A program made the translations under genes and the position numbers. Below are positions 7,861 through 18,273 of a DNA stretch of 64,000 nt, piece after piece (the stretch's first letter is position 1; every line of letters begins with the position of its first letter). Under the pieces are notes generated by a model. The model saw only the letters and a program-made list of their open reading frames with translations. It did not search any database and was not told where the DNA came from. Source of the DNA: Pseudanabaena sp. BC1403 (lineage in GTDB: Bacteria; Cyanobacteriota; Cyanobacteriia; Pseudanabaenales; Pseudanabaenaceae); the NCBI RefSeq assembly GCF_002914585.1, contig NZ_PDDM01000025.1:1-64000 (forward strand), read 5' to 3'.

Positions 7861-10800
7861 TTAATCACCTATCGCAGGAATAGAAATTGAAAATGTAGTA
7901 CCCACACTAGGGATAGAATCAACCACGATATTTCCCTGATGCTTTTCTTCGATTATTTGTCTAGCGATCGCTAAACCTAATCCTGTTCCCCGTCCAACAG
8001 CTTTTGTTGTAAATAAATGCTCAAACACTTTCTGTTTAGTCTCTTCATCCATTCCTTTGCCATTATCGGCAATGATAATCTTCACAAGATGTTCATCTAG
8101 TAATGTTGTAATGGTGATGCAGTTTGGGTTGTCTCTGATTTCCTCGAAACTGCGCCCTTGATTAGATTCTTCTAAAGCATCGATCGCATTCGCCAGAATA
8201 TTCATAAATACTTGATTTAATTGTCCAGGGAAGCATTTAATTTGCGGTAAATTGCCGTAGTTAGTAACGACTTCAATTTCGGGGTGCAGCTCGCTTGCCT
8301 TTAGACGATGTTTAAGAATGAGAATGGTGCTGTCAATACCCTGATGGATATTAAACGGCACTTTATAGTCTTGATCGGCGCGGGAGAAAGTTCTTAAACT
8401 AGTACTAATATTTCTAAGGCGATCGCAAGCCATCATCATCGAATCAATCATCTTCGGTAAGTCTTCAAGACTATATTCCAAATCGATTTCGGTCTCATGT
8501 TCGAGGATTTCTTCATTCTTGTGAGGCAAACTTGTTTGATAGATCCTCAGATGCTCAACAATATCCGCGATCGACGGTTTGGCCTGCTTGAGGCTTCCTG
8601 AAATAAACCCTAGAGGATTATTCATCTCATGGGCTACGCCAGCGACTAAATTTCCCAAGGCTGACATCTTTTCACTTTGAATCATCTGTAGCTGGGTCGC
8701 CTGTAGTTCCTGTAAAGCTTGCTCAAGAGCGTCTGATTTTCGTTGCCGCTCAGCTTGAATAAGTTTTAAATCACGAATATCACGCATAATCGTCGAGAGG
8801 AACTCAACTTCCCCCTGATCATTTTTATGGGTCATCAGAACTTGAGACACAGGGATTTCCTCGCCACTACGACTACGTACACACATCTCACCTGACCATA
8901 TCCCTTCACGCATCGCCACGGGAATAATGTTTGTTTGGAATGTTTCTAGCATGGCAGGAGCGATGACTTCAGAAATATGAAATTGATTTGCCTCCCCCGC
9001 AGGAACCTCTAATATCTCTTGACCAGCCTGATTCAGATAGAGACTACGACCATGTACATCCGCAATCCCCACAATGTCGGAAGTTGCTTCTAGAATAGAG
9101 ATTAGCCTTGATCTCTCTTGTTCTAATTGTTTGCGATCGGTAATATCTTGCAAAGTTACTAAAATACCAATTATCGTTCCATGCATATCTCGCAAAGGAA
9201 TTTTATTCACCTCTGCCCATGCTTGCTTGCCATTATCCAGTATTACAGATTCAACGATCCCCAATTCGGCAACACCCGATTCTAGAATTCGGTACTCACT
9301 TTCTCGAAACAAATCGGATTTTTCTTTTTGCCAAGGCATGTCGTAATTAGTTTTGCCAATAATATCCTGTGAGGATTTAAAGCCAACAGTTTCAACAAAA
9401 AGTCGATTGCAACCCAGATAATTTGATTGCGGATCTTTCCAAAATACCGACTGGGGAATATTATCGATGATTAATTGCAAGAAATCTTTCGACTCTTGTA
9501 ATTGGATTTCGGCTTGCTTTAGTTCCGCTAAATTGGCTTGAGACTGCTGGTAAAGTCGAGCATTTTCTAGAGAGATCGCCGCTTGAGTGCAGAGAATCTC
9601 AATTACTCTTAAGCGATCGCTAGTAAATGCCCCTGTAGCGATTTGGTTCTCCAAATACAAAATAGCGATCAATTTACTCTGTTGAAAAATTGGGGTGCAA
9701 AGTAGGCTCTTGGGTTGCTGTTGCAAGATATAGGCATCCAATGCTAGGGAAGGATGAAGGGTAGCATTGTCAATAACAGCGGTTTGTAGACTACGTTTGA
9801 CATTGTTAATCAAACTATGGGGAACTTCTTGACTGCTAGATAGCTCGATAGTTTGTACCTTTGCGGGTTGATCGATTGTAGACACTGCCTCCACATACCA
9901 CTGCTCATCACGGAGCATCAACAATACTCCTTTATCCGCCCCTGCATTGACTAGAACTGTATTCAGTAATGTAGCCAAGAGTTTATCGAGTTGAATTTCG
10001 CTAGAAAGGGTTTGCGAAGCTTGCAAGACGCTTTCCAGATCAAGGGTAGAAGAAATACTAGTGCTGGAGGACTGACTACCGCGAGTTTGGGAAGCAGTTA
10101 GGGAAAATGGAGCAAAAACGGTTTCAGTCGGGGATAGCGATATCTGTTGTTGTAAAATTGGCGCGAGTAGTTGAGGATATTGACGTTCTAAATCCTGGAC
10201 CTTGGCGATCGCTCCCCATCGAACATACCCATAGTAGGCATTAGTCAGATAATCTTGGGCAATTTTTTCTTTACCCCAGTCAAGATAGAACTGCGCCGCC
10301 AGTTCGTTCGCTAAACTTTCATCATTGAGAAATTGATTTTCTTTGGCAAGGGTAATAGCGCGATCGTAATATTCAATCGCATCTGCCTTATTCCCCAAAA
10401 CTCGTTGGCGTTCTGCTTCCACTAAATACCATTTATGCAAATGATTGGTAGGACTATTTTGCGACCACTGATATAGACTATCTTGATAATTCTGTAACGA
10501 TACTAGTAGTGCCTCCTTCTCTGTTTCTTGGTGGCAGAGAGCTAAGCATGTTAAGGCGGCATAGAAAGGAAAAATTGCAGCTATCGATGTGCCTGAGGCG
10601 CTTAACAAATATAGTTCGGCATTATTTTTACATTCTAAAGCCAATGTATAATTGCCAAAGTGGTAAGCTAGTAACTGCTTATAGAAATAAAGAGTGAAAA
10701 GTACGGTGCTATCGTTATCCTGTAAATGTTTGGGAAGCATCACAGTTTCGCTATAAATATCACCATCCAAACAATCCGAACAGCCATTGCCCTCCCTCAA

Positions 10801-13800
10801 GTTCTGCACCATCTGCCGCAAAAGATCAAGATAACCCTTGGCAGAATATTGCTTGGCTTCAGTTATAACCGAACTATAGTTTGCCAACTCTACTTCTAAA
10901 TCACCTAATTCCACGCCACTAAAGAAACTGGTATAACCATAGTTGAAGATACTATAGCCCATATAATTAAAATCACCAGTTTCTCTACCTAATATATAAC
11001 CTTGTTTTAGGATGGGGATGCTTTCTCTGATTGGTTCCTTGTAATGTTGAATGAAAGTGCCAAAGAGACAAAGAATCATCGAATTAAACTCTTTGGTATT
11101 AAAGCGATCTAGGATCGCGAGGGACAGTTTGCCAAAGCTATATCCCACCTCTACTTCTTCCAACAAAGCACAGGATACAAAACCATACAGAGCATACCCT
11201 ACAGCCGATGCAGAGGTATTGCCATACTGGAGAGATAAATCCACCATTATAGAACTAAGGAAAGGGAGCAAATTCTGTGCTCCAACAAAAACTGGGGAAA
11301 ACAACGATCTTAGTATTCGCATTGCCGCCTGAGTGGAAATGTTCGTCATCTCAGGTAGGTTAACTAGTTCTTCAATCCTTCTATGCTGAAGTTTTTCGGC
11401 AAGAGTCTGGAGAATCTGTTTATTTAAAGCATCGTTAGGTTCGCTGGGAATCAAGACCCCCAATTGATGAAGAGCATCTCGTCCCACAGCGATCGCCTCT
11501 AACATCTGTTGGGTTGCAGACAAGGCAGCAATTTGAATCTCATAAATTTTGATCTTGTCTAAATTAGTCTGCACATTCTGTAACACTAATTTTGCGATCT
11601 CTTCCATTCCCTCAAAATTGCCATTGAGATAACTAGCTTCCGCATAAGCCGTATAGAGTTTTAATGTTAGATCGTATTGACTTTGCCAACAGCCTACATC
11701 TAGCAAATCAATCCCTGATTGAAGACACATTTTTGCGACATTATAGGCAGTAGAGTTTTTGGCTTTGATCGCAGCTTTAAGATTTAGTTGAGCCAAAATC
11801 TCCCGTTCCTTTGGATGCTCGATTAAGGACTTCCCAAGATTCAGTTGCCCGACAACATCAAACAGCTTTTCTTCAAGTTCTATTTCTGATAGATTTGCTT
11901 GAAGTAATTGACCGATCTTGAGATGGGTTTGCGCCTTTTGCTCGTCAGGAATTAAGGAATAAGCTGCTTGTTGCACGCGATCGTGCAGGAAGCGATAGGT
12001 CACATTCACAGAGGTTTGAGTCTGGTCTAAAGTATCATCGCTTTGAGCAAAAAATCTATAAATATCAGAAGCAGGTAGGATTAATCCTTCTCCTAAAGCC
12101 ATCCATAGGTCATTTGCAACTTCTTCTGGCGATTTTTCGGCAATAACTACCAAGTTCGCCAAATTAAACTGCGCTCCAATACAAGCTGCTAGTTTAAGAA
12201 CATTTTGAGTTGGCAGCAGTAGTTTCTGTAATCTCTTCGCCATAAACTCCACCACATCATCAGTGATAGCTAGCGCTTTAATCTCTGCAATATCGGCATC
12301 CCAACATCCTGTTTCCCTTTCAAATTTAATCTGTCCATCCTCATACAATGTTCTGAGAAACTGGCTGGCAAAAAAAGGATTACCCTTTGTCTTTTGATAC
12401 ACTAATTCTGTTAGGGGACTGGCTAAAGACAATTCGCAATGGAGGATATCCGCAACCAATTGATTCATATCGCTCAGACTCAATGGTTGCAAATTAATGG
12501 TGTTAACGATCGCACGAGATTTCAAAATTTCATTGATGGTCATCATAAAGGGATGAGTCGATGAGACTTCATTATCTCGGTATGCACCGATGATCAATAA
12601 ATACTTTGTCTCCTCCATCAGCAATGATAATAACTTCAGAGATGCTGAATCAGCCCATTGAAGGTCGTCCAAAAATATGACTAGAGGATGTTCTGCTGTG
12701 GCAAAAACCTGCACGAATTTCTGCATGAGCAGATTGAATCGATTTTGGGCAGCGATTCCTGATAGGGCGATCGCGGAGGGTTGATTCCCAATAATTTGGG
12801 TTAGTTCGGGAATCACATCGATCAAAATCTGGGCATTATCGCTCAATGCAGCTAGAATCTCGATTTCCCATATATTTAATTGTGCATCTGATTCCGACAA
12901 CAATTGCTTCATTAAGTCTCGGAATGCTTGCACAAAGGCGGAGAACGGGATATTACGCTGAAACTGATCGTATTTCCCTCTGATGAAGTATCCCCGTTCT
13001 CTTGTGATCGGCTTATGGACTTCATTCACCACCGCAGTTTTCCCAATCCCAGAAAATCCCGCCACTAGCGTCATTTCGGTACTGCCTTGAGCGGCTCTTT
13101 CAAAGGATTGCAGGAGCGTTTCTATTTCAGTGTCTCTGCCATATAACTTTTCAGGAATAATAAAGCGATCGCTCAAATCCCGCGTTCCTAGCTCAAAGCT
13201 CTCAACTTGGGCATTAGCTTGCCATTGAGCTAAACAGATCTCCAGATCGTGCTTAAGCCCTGAAGCACTCTGATAGCGATCTTCGGCATTTTTTGCCATT
13301 AACTTGCTGATAATTCCTGATAACGCCAAGGGAACATGGGTGGCGATCTGATGAACTGGAATAGGTACTCTGGCTAAATGACAATGGACTAATTCCATCG
13401 GATCGGTGGACTTAAAAGGCAAACTTCCTGATAGCAGCTCATAGAAGGTGATTCCTAACGAGTAGAAGTCGCTCCGATAGTCAATACCCCGATTCATTCT
13501 ACCAGTCTGCTCTGGAGAGAGATAGGCAAGAGTCCCCTCTAGAGAGTTAGCATTTTGCAGCTCTTTTATCTCCCTTGGCAATATTGACGCAATGCTAAAA
13601 TCAATTAGCTTAATTTGTTTAGTCGCAGGATTGATTAGAATATTACTTGGCTTGATATCTTTATGAATTATTCGCTCCTGACATAAGATATCCAAGGTAT
13701 TGCAAAGAGCGATCGCAATCTCCAAGAACTCTTGTAAAGAGAGAGCATTTTTCTGCTGTAACGTCCATTTCTGAAGGGAGATCCCCCCAAAATCCTCCAT

Positions 13801-14088
13801 CACCAATGCATAGCTATTTTGGTAAGGTTCTAAACCATAAGTTTTAATGATACCTGGGGCATTAAAATTTTTGGCAATTATAAATTGGTTGCGAAATTGT
13901 ACTAGTTCGCTGAAGGTCGGATATTCACTTTTAAGAAGCTTAATGACTACAGGTAACTGATCATAAGTACGAATAGCTAGATAGACTAAAGTACGGCTTC
14001 CTGAATAAACCGTTTCAACAATTTTATAGTCAAGAATCTGAGCTGGGGTCGCAAGATCTCTTTTTTTTTCAAAATTACTGGTATTCAT
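7861..14088 (-). CDS. trifunctional Ser/Thr kinase, AAA-type ATPase and histidine kinase
   Basis: A 2075-aa multi-sensor protein of the cyanobacterial kinase/ATPase/sensor-kinase type. The N-terminal protein kinase (about 20-285) has the VVIK lysine (Lys50), the catalytic loop HKDIKPSN (142-149) and DFS instead of DFG. An ORC/MalT-like predicted ATPase follows, with P-loop GFSGIGKT (about 345) and the LDDLQWAD Walker B (about 475). Next come a long helical TPR-like region (about 640-1330), GAF (about 1350-1500), two PAS domains (about 1520-1760), a HisKA box GVAHEMNNPLGF (about 1818) and HATPase with DNGKGMDEE and GRGTGLGLAIA (about 2033). No membrane helix is evident, so it is probably cytoplasmic. 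The substrate and partner are unknown. No regulator gene is adjacent in the same transcript. Confidence 0.92.
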   Translation of the reverse strand: MNTSNFEKKRDLATPAQILDYKIVETVYSGSRTLVYLAIRTYDQLPVVIKLLKSEYPTFSELVQFRNQFIIAKNFNAPGIIKTYGLEPYQNSYALVMEDFGGISLQKWTLQQKNALSLQEFLEIAIALCNTLDILCQERIIHKDIKPSNILINPATKQIKLIDFSIASILPREIKELQNANSLEGTLAYLSPEQTGRMNRGIDYRSDFYSLGITFYELLSGSLPFKSTDPMELVHCHLARVPIPVHQIATHVPLALSGIISKLMAKNAEDRYQSASGLKHDLEICLAQWQANAQVESFELGTRDLSDRFIIPEKLYGRDTEIETLLQSFERAAQGSTEMTLVAGFSGIGKTAVVNEVHKPITRERGYFIRGKYDQFQRNIPFSAFVQAFRDLMKQLLSESDAQLNIWEIEILAALSDNAQILIDVIPELTQIIGNQPSAIALSGIAAQNRFNLLMQKFVQVFATAEHPLVIFLDDLQWADSASLKLLSLLMEETKYLLIIGAYRDNEVSSTHPFMMTINEILKSRAIVNTINLQPLSLSDMNQLVADILHCELSLASPLTELVYQKTKGNPFFASQFLRTLYEDGQIKFERETGCWDADIAEIKALAITDDVVEFMAKRLQKLLLPTQNVLKLAACIGAQFNLANLVVIAEKSPEEVANDLWMALGEGLILPASDIYRFFAQSDDTLDQTQTSVNVTYRFLHDRVQQAAYSLIPDEQKAQTHLKIGQLLQANLSEIELEEKLFDVVGQLNLGKSLIEHPKEREILAQLNLKAAIKAKNSTAYNVAKMCLQSGIDLLDVGCWQSQYDLTLKLYTAYAEASYLNGNFEGMEEIAKLVLQNVQTNLDKIKIYEIQIAALSATQQMLEAIAVGRDALHQLGVLIPSEPNDALNKQILQTLAEKLQHRRIEELVNLPEMTNISTQAAMRILRSLFSPVFVGAQNLLPFLSSIMVDLSLQYGNTSASAVGYALYGFVSCALLEEVEVGYSFGKLSLAILDRFNTKEFNSMILCLFGTFIQHYKEPIRESIPILKQGYILGRETGDFNYMGYSIFNYGYTSFFSGVELGDLEVELANYSSVITEAKQYSAKGYLDLLRQMVQNLREGNGCSDCLDGDIYSETVMLPKHLQDNDSTVLFTLYFYKQLLAYHFGNYTLALECKNNAELYLLSASGTSIAAIFPFYAALTCLALCHQETEKEALLVSLQNYQDSLYQWSQNSPTNHLHKWYLVEAERQRVLGNKADAIEYYDRAITLAKENQFLNDESLANELAAQFYLDWGKEKIAQDYLTNAYYGYVRWGAIAKVQDLERQYPQLLAPILQQQISLSPTETVFAPFSLTASQTRGSQSSSTSISSTLDLESVLQASQTLSSEIQLDKLLATLLNTVLVNAGADKGVLLMLRDEQWYVEAVSTIDQPAKVQTIELSSSQEVPHSLINNVKRSLQTAVIDNATLHPSLALDAYILQQQPKSLLCTPIFQQSKLIAILYLENQIATGAFTSDRLRVIEILCTQAAISLENARLYQQSQANLAELKQAEIQLQESKDFLQLIIDNIPQSVFWKDPQSNYLGCNRLFVETVGFKSSQDIIGKTNYDMPWQKEKSDLFRESEYRILESGVAELGIVESVILDNGKQAWAEVNKIPLRDMHGTIIGILVTLQDITDRKQLEQERSRLISILEATSDIVGIADVHGRSLYLNQAGQEILEVPAGEANQFHISEVIAPAMLETFQTNIIPVAMREGIWSGEMCVRSRSGEEIPVSQVLMTHKNDQGEVEFLSTIMRDIRDLKLIQAERQRKSDALEQALQELQATQLQMIQSEKMSALGNLVAGVAHEMNNPLGFISGSLKQAKPSIADIVEHLRIYQTSLPHKNEEILEHETEIDLEYSLEDLPKMIDSMMMACDRLRNISTSLRTFSRADQDYKVPFNIHQGIDSTILILKHRLKASELHPEIEVVTNYGNLPQIKCFPGQLNQVFMNILANAIDALEESNQGRSFEEIRDNPNCITITTLLDEHLVKIIIADNGKGMDEETKQKVFEHLFTTKAVGRGTGLGLAIARQIIEEKHQGNIVVDSIPSVGTTFSISIPAIGD

Positions 14089-14441
14089 TTAATATTCATT
14101 TTTGATTAAAAATTTAAAGGGCGATTTTCTGGCTCAATTTTTGATGTTACTTAAAGATAAGCCCCCGCATTTCCTAGCTCAACTAATCATTATTAAGTTG
14201 AAATAACTTAGTACAAATTAGCTTTATTTTAAGTGCTCTAATCTACAGATTGAAGCAAGTTACATTAGGAAAAACAAAATTAATTATAAACTTAGACCCC
14301 AAATTACACTAATTATCCTACATCATCAGGTAGCTCCATTGTAAGGATAGATGGGGCTTTGCATCGACTATCCTTACTTTTTTTAGGTTGCTGGATAGCC
14401 TTTAAAGCACAAAGCCTCGTATGGGGCATCCGTTAACCTAT
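14089..14441. other. 353-bp gap upstream of the giant kinase
   Basis: This is AT-rich non-coding sequence. A hairpin with 10-bp arms (GTAAGGATAG at 14341, CTATCCTTAC at 14368) is followed by seven T on the plus strand. It looks like an intrinsic terminator in plus orientation although both flanking genes run on the minus strand. The kinase promoter presumably lies in 14090-14330; no clear -35/-10 pair was seen. Confidence 0.5.
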
Positions 14442-16241
14442 CTACTTTTTGGTTCGGCTATCTTGCCAAGCATTGCCAATTCCTTGCACCACACCACGAC
14501 CAATTAAGCCAATACCTCGACCGATCACATTAGTTAATACATAAACAAATCCACTACCAATAAAAGCGATCGCAGATTTTAGGCGTGGAGCGATCGCATC
14601 TTGTAGTTCCAGCGCCAAAGTCAAAGCAAGCTGCACTCCTTCTAGGTTTTGTAGCTCCTGATTACGGGGAGTATAGATACTGACTCTTTTGATACCGCGA
14701 TCGGCAAATGTCAACAGCATATGGCGACTTTCAAAGATTAATTGTGGGTCAGTAATATACTTTTCTAAGCGATATTTCCAAGACAAATCATTGCGAAATC
14801 GTTCTATTTCACGGGTAGCAAGTAGATTGTAGCGATAGAAATTTTGTTTAATTTCTTCCACATTTGCAAAATTATTTAAAAGTGGTTGAATCGCGGCATT
14901 AGCAATTTGAATAATCAAATTATCCAAAATCAATTCTAATCGTTGCATCGCTTCAGTTGTACCTATAGCAGCAGTAGAATTATCAACTATTAATTCTGTC
15001 TCGAATAATAAATGTGATAGAAAATTATCAAATTGCGGGATTTTATCTAAAAATTCTATCTGGATGATCTCTATATCATCAAGCAAAACATCAACAACGT
15101 TAACTTCGGCATCAACATTAGCCATATTCTCAAGAGCATAATACTTACCAAAGAAGTTGATCACAGTTTCCTGCCAAATACTTTTTAAAATATCAGTTGT
15201 TTTTAACTCTAACTGCGACGGACTAATTTGAGAAAACCGCAAATCAGTAATACTCTGTTCAACTTGACGCAAAGCAATATAAAGAAGTTGGCGTTTTTTT
15301 TCATCTTTTAAAACATCAATTTCCAAAGGCATTTTGCTGGAATTTAATAAGCTAGATTGCAGTTTGTTAACTGCCTTATCCCATAGACTCGCTTGAACTG
15401 CTAAAGCATTATTACTTGATTTCTGCTCAGACTGATTTTGTGATGCATCAGCTAAGCGATCGCTTATTTCCACATTAGGTTTAGAAATCCCCTCAAAAAT
15501 ATTAGAATCATTATTTGCGAAAGTATTAATTGGCAATGCTTTTTGTCCCCATAAGCGATTAACTAGCCAACGTGCGGCTTGCAATTCCCGCGCCTGTCCC
15601 GCTAAAACCATTTTGGTAATCTGATCGCTAAGCTGATCGTTATTAGTTTTAGCTAAATTTGCTTTTACCTCTGCCAATACTCGATCAATTCCTCGCATTC
15701 CCGACAAATAGAAATTGCGCCGTACAATCGCTACAACATTCTGCTCAGGTAAGTTTTTCATTAAGCGATCGGCTGCATCGAATTGATTGGTTTGATCAAT
15801 ATCGAGTCTAATGCGATCGCCCAAATATCTATTTCCTGAAGCAACTTGGCGAATAGCGGTAATTAATTCGTCAGGATTAGCTCCCTTCAAGCAGTATCCC
15901 TCAACACCAACATGCCAAGCTGTCTGCACAAATTCAGGAGATTGTGTAGAACTCAACAGCAAAATTGGCAATTTAGGATATTCAGATTTTAAGCGCTGGC
16001 ATAGTTCTAAACCCGATTGATGACTGCTTTCTCCTAACTCCAAATTTTTTGAACCTAAATTCAGATCAAGGATTACTAAATCAAGATCTAATTCTCCTTG
16101 TAAAATCGCTAAAGCTTCGGAAACCGTCTCCGCTTCTGCAACCACTTCCAAATCTAAAAATTGAGCCAACCATGATCGCATCCCCATCCGAAAAATGCGA
16201 TCGGCATCTATTAAAAGTAATTTATATAGCTCGTCACTCAT
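14442..16241 (-). CDS. response regulator with DUF3685 output region
   Basis: A 599-aa protein with an N-terminal receiver domain (about 1-135) and a long cyanobacterial DUF3685-type region. The REC domain shows the acidic pocket (LLIDADRIF), phospho-acceptor Asp in DLVILDLNLG (about 57), the SST switch and the YCLKGA lysine motif. There is no helix-turn-helix, so this is not a classical DNA-binding regulator. A C-terminal glycine-rich hydrophobic stretch (about 560-590, IGSGFVYVLTNVIGRGIG) may touch a membrane. It lies 61 bp downstream of a histidine kinase on the same strand, making them a likely two-component pair. The output function is unknown. Confidence 0.85.
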   Translation of the reverse strand: MSDELYKLLLIDADRIFRMGMRSWLAQFLDLEVVAEAETVSEALAILQGELDLDLVILDLNLGSKNLELGESSHQSGLELCQRLKSEYPKLPILLLSSTQSPEFVQTAWHVGVEGYCLKGANPDELITAIRQVASGNRYLGDRIRLDIDQTNQFDAADRLMKNLPEQNVVAIVRRNFYLSGMRGIDRVLAEVKANLAKTNNDQLSDQITKMVLAGQARELQAARWLVNRLWGQKALPINTFANNDSNIFEGISKPNVEISDRLADASQNQSEQKSSNNALAVQASLWDKAVNKLQSSLLNSSKMPLEIDVLKDEKKRQLLYIALRQVEQSITDLRFSQISPSQLELKTTDILKSIWQETVINFFGKYYALENMANVDAEVNVVDVLLDDIEIIQIEFLDKIPQFDNFLSHLLFETELIVDNSTAAIGTTEAMQRLELILDNLIIQIANAAIQPLLNNFANVEEIKQNFYRYNLLATREIERFRNDLSWKYRLEKYITDPQLIFESRHMLLTFADRGIKRVSIYTPRNQELQNLEGVQLALTLALELQDAIAPRLKSAIAFIGSGFVYVLTNVIGRGIGLIGRGVVQGIGNAWQDSRTKK

Positions 16242-16302
16242 TGGGAAATTGGACAGACGATTTTGCTCAATATATCTTAAAGTTCTACGGTTAAACTAAT
16301 AT

Positions 16303-17577
16303 TCAAATAAATGGCAAAAATATTGTCAGAATTTCGCCATCGTAGGCGGCGCTGGTGGCATGCATTCTCACGGTAAGCTTGCCGCCAAGAGCTTTTAGCA
16401 AAGTCTTCGTAGTTGGCAAACTCAAACTTAAGGTTCCTGTCTCAGGTTGGAGCATTAGCCATTGTCCTACCGCCTTAAGTAATGGTAAATCACCACCACC
16501 TTGTTGCGTTACCTGCGATTGAAACTGTAATTTTAGATATTCGCCAGCACTGGTTAGGATTAGCTGAATATGACTATCTGGCGGAAAACTACGAACTAAG
16601 CGATCGACTAGCCCATTCAGAACCTGAGAGAGAAGTAGATTATTGCTCAAAATTGCAGGAATCTCGGTCGGCAAAATCATTTCCAAGGAAATCTGTCGTC
16701 TTCCTGCATGTTCCTGCCAACGCATAAATCCATCACTCAAAATCTCTTCGATTTGTGTCGCTTCCAATATGATTGGGTAGCTATCGAGTTGTGCCGCCTC
16801 AAAAATCAAATTAAATCTTTCAATCTGTTCTGTACATTCAGCATCAACTCTATCTAATCGCGTTTTTACCTCCGCCGATATATCTTTGCGCCGTTTTAGC
16901 GATCGCACCAGCATCCGAATCGTCGTGAGAGGAGTACGCACCTCATGGGTAATAGCTTTGATGATATCGACTTCTTGAATTTCGGGAATCGGCAACTCCT
17001 GATGAATCGAAGATTGCGCCATCAAAATTGCACAAAATCTTGCCATGATTTGATAGGGTGGCAAGGTGAGTGGAAACTGTTGTAGCTTAGCTTGCAATAA
17101 AGCCTGTTGTTCTGTACGACGAATTCGCGGTAAAAGTACTGCGATCGCAGCTTGAATGGCAATGGGATGCAGCGACCAGATACAGCTATGATTTTTAGAG
17201 GAAGATAATACTAAGACACTGAAATTCTCGGTGGCTAAAATACAAAACCATTCTTGATTTAGAGCATCGGATTTGGGGATCGATACAACTTGTGTGTTGC
17301 CAATCGGTAACGAAGCAGTGGGAAACAGTGAAGATTTACTGCTAGTAAATACCCAATTTTGTAATTCAGGTTGGCGATAGGCTACATTTGGGAAAATATA
17401 CGGATGATGAGTTAGCAACAGACCTTTAAACTGACTCTGAATCGAAAATTGCTGGAGAACAGCGATCGCGCGGTACCAGAATTCTTTTGCATCAGTTTGG
17501 TGCAACTCTTCGACAAACTCATGGGTTTGTTGGTCATGATGCAGAGCCTCATATATTGTTGCCAATCCTGTTGCCAA
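16303..17577 (-). CDS. histidine kinase with a strongly divergent ATP-binding domain
   Basis: A 424-aa protein whose middle carries a clear HisKA H-box, ITHEVRTPLTTIRML (about 215). The N-terminal 200 residues form an unrecognised sensor region without membrane helices. The C-terminal domain follows the HATPase layout but lacks the G1 box (DxGxG). Its G2 region reads LSLSLPTTKTLLKALGG where GxGLGL is expected, and the N-box asparagine is not in place. It may act as a phosphatase, a phospho-acceptor for another kinase, or a kinase with unusual nucleotide binding. It precedes the DUF3685 regulator by 61 bp and is probably co-transcribed with it. Confidence 0.8.
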   Translation of the reverse strand: MATGLATIYEALHHDQQTHEFVEELHQTDAKEFWYRAIAVLQQFSIQSQFKGLLLTHHPYIFPNVAYRQPELQNWVFTSSKSSLFPTASLPIGNTQVVSIPKSDALNQEWFCILATENFSVLVLSSSKNHSCIWSLHPIAIQAAIAVLLPRIRRTEQQALLQAKLQQFPLTLPPYQIMARFCAILMAQSSIHQELPIPEIQEVDIIKAITHEVRTPLTTIRMLVRSLKRRKDISAEVKTRLDRVDAECTEQIERFNLIFEAAQLDSYPIILEATQIEEILSDGFMRWQEHAGRRQISLEMILPTEIPAILSNNLLLSQVLNGLVDRLVRSFPPDSHIQLILTSAGEYLKLQFQSQVTQQGGGDLPLLKAVGQWLMLQPETGTLSLSLPTTKTLLKALGGKLTVRMHATSAAYDGEILTIFLPFI

Positions 17578-17630
17578 TGTTTCGTCGTCCTCAAGCTATT
17601 TTATGCTTACGCTTCTAGGAAAATTCACTA

Positions 17631-17725
17631 TTGAATTTTCAAGCTGTTTATGCCAACTTGAAAATTCAAAACCCAAATTATTCTTGGTTTGTGGTTTTCA
17701 CATTGGCGGTCACAATGTGAAAACC
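17631..17725. repeat. two hairpins after psb27
   Basis: Hairpin 1: TTGAATTTTCAAG (17631-17643) pairs with CTTGAAAATTCAA (17657-17669). Hairpin 2: GGTTTTCACATTG (17693-17705) pairs with CAATGTGAAAACC (17713-17725). Both are perfect 13-bp stems in the gap between psb27 and the histidine kinase start. They may terminate the psb27 transcript, though neither is followed by a long T run. Confidence 0.6.
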
Positions 17726-17754
17726 TTGATAAGTGCCGTTTCCTAAAAATAAAA

Positions 17755-18273
17755 TTAACGACCTTGGGCAAGAGCAGCTTCTGCGCGGTCAAACTCTTGT
17801 AATAGGCGATCGCGAACTTTAGCTGGGATTGCACGCTTGATTGAGCCATTGTAATATCCTGCCAATGTATTCAACGCCGTCAACATTGTTGTATAGGAAT
17901 ACAAACCACTTTTTTCGTGATCGGCGCGATAACGCGATACATAGGCATTGATTTTATATCTTGCCGATTTTTTTACCACAGCACGGTTTTCAGCATCGTC
18001 AGCCAGATTGACTGCTTCGCGCATAGTATTGATCGTATCGGTTGTATCGGCGATGTAATTACCTGTCAGACCTGCATTGACAAGCGTTTGTATTTCTTTA
18101 GTTGATAAAGAATCACCCTTTTTTTCAAACAATGCGGCATTTGCCGTTGGGGTAAACCCACCTAATAACATTAGAGCCGCTAATGCAAAAGCGATCACGG
18201 ATCGACAGAAGCCTTGTAAAGCAACATTTAAACCTTTTAGAGACTTAGATAAAGACTCGTATTTTGCCTTCAT
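17755..18273 (-). CDS. psb27: photosystem II assembly factor Psb27, apparently not a lipoprotein
   Basis: A 172-aa Psb27-family protein. Psb27 binds the lumenal side of CP43 in immature or damaged photosystem II and keeps the oxygen-evolving cluster unassembled. Family blocks: LTGNYIADTTDTINTMREA, the four-helix-bundle core, RYRADHEKSGLYSYTTMLTA, LNTLAGYY and the C-terminal LLQEFDRAEAAL. The N-terminus is a signal peptide with an ANA-A cleavage site after about residue 46. There is no lipobox cysteine at that position, unlike the lipid-anchored Psb27 of well-studied cyanobacteria. The N-terminus is also longer than usual. It appears to be transcribed alone. Confidence 0.88.
   Translation of the reverse strand: MKAKYESLSKSLKGLNVALQGFCRSVIAFALAALMLLGGFTPTANAALFEKKGDSLSTKEIQTLVNAGLTGNYIADTTDTINTMREAVNLADDAENRAVVKKSARYKINAYVSRYRADHEKSGLYSYTTMLTALNTLAGYYNGSIKRAIPAKVRDRLLQEFDRAEAALAQGR

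Noticed and set aside
14341-14384. Hairpin plus seven T as a terminator of a plus-strand gene
   Set aside because: No plus-strand gene precedes it; noted only as a structure in the gap.
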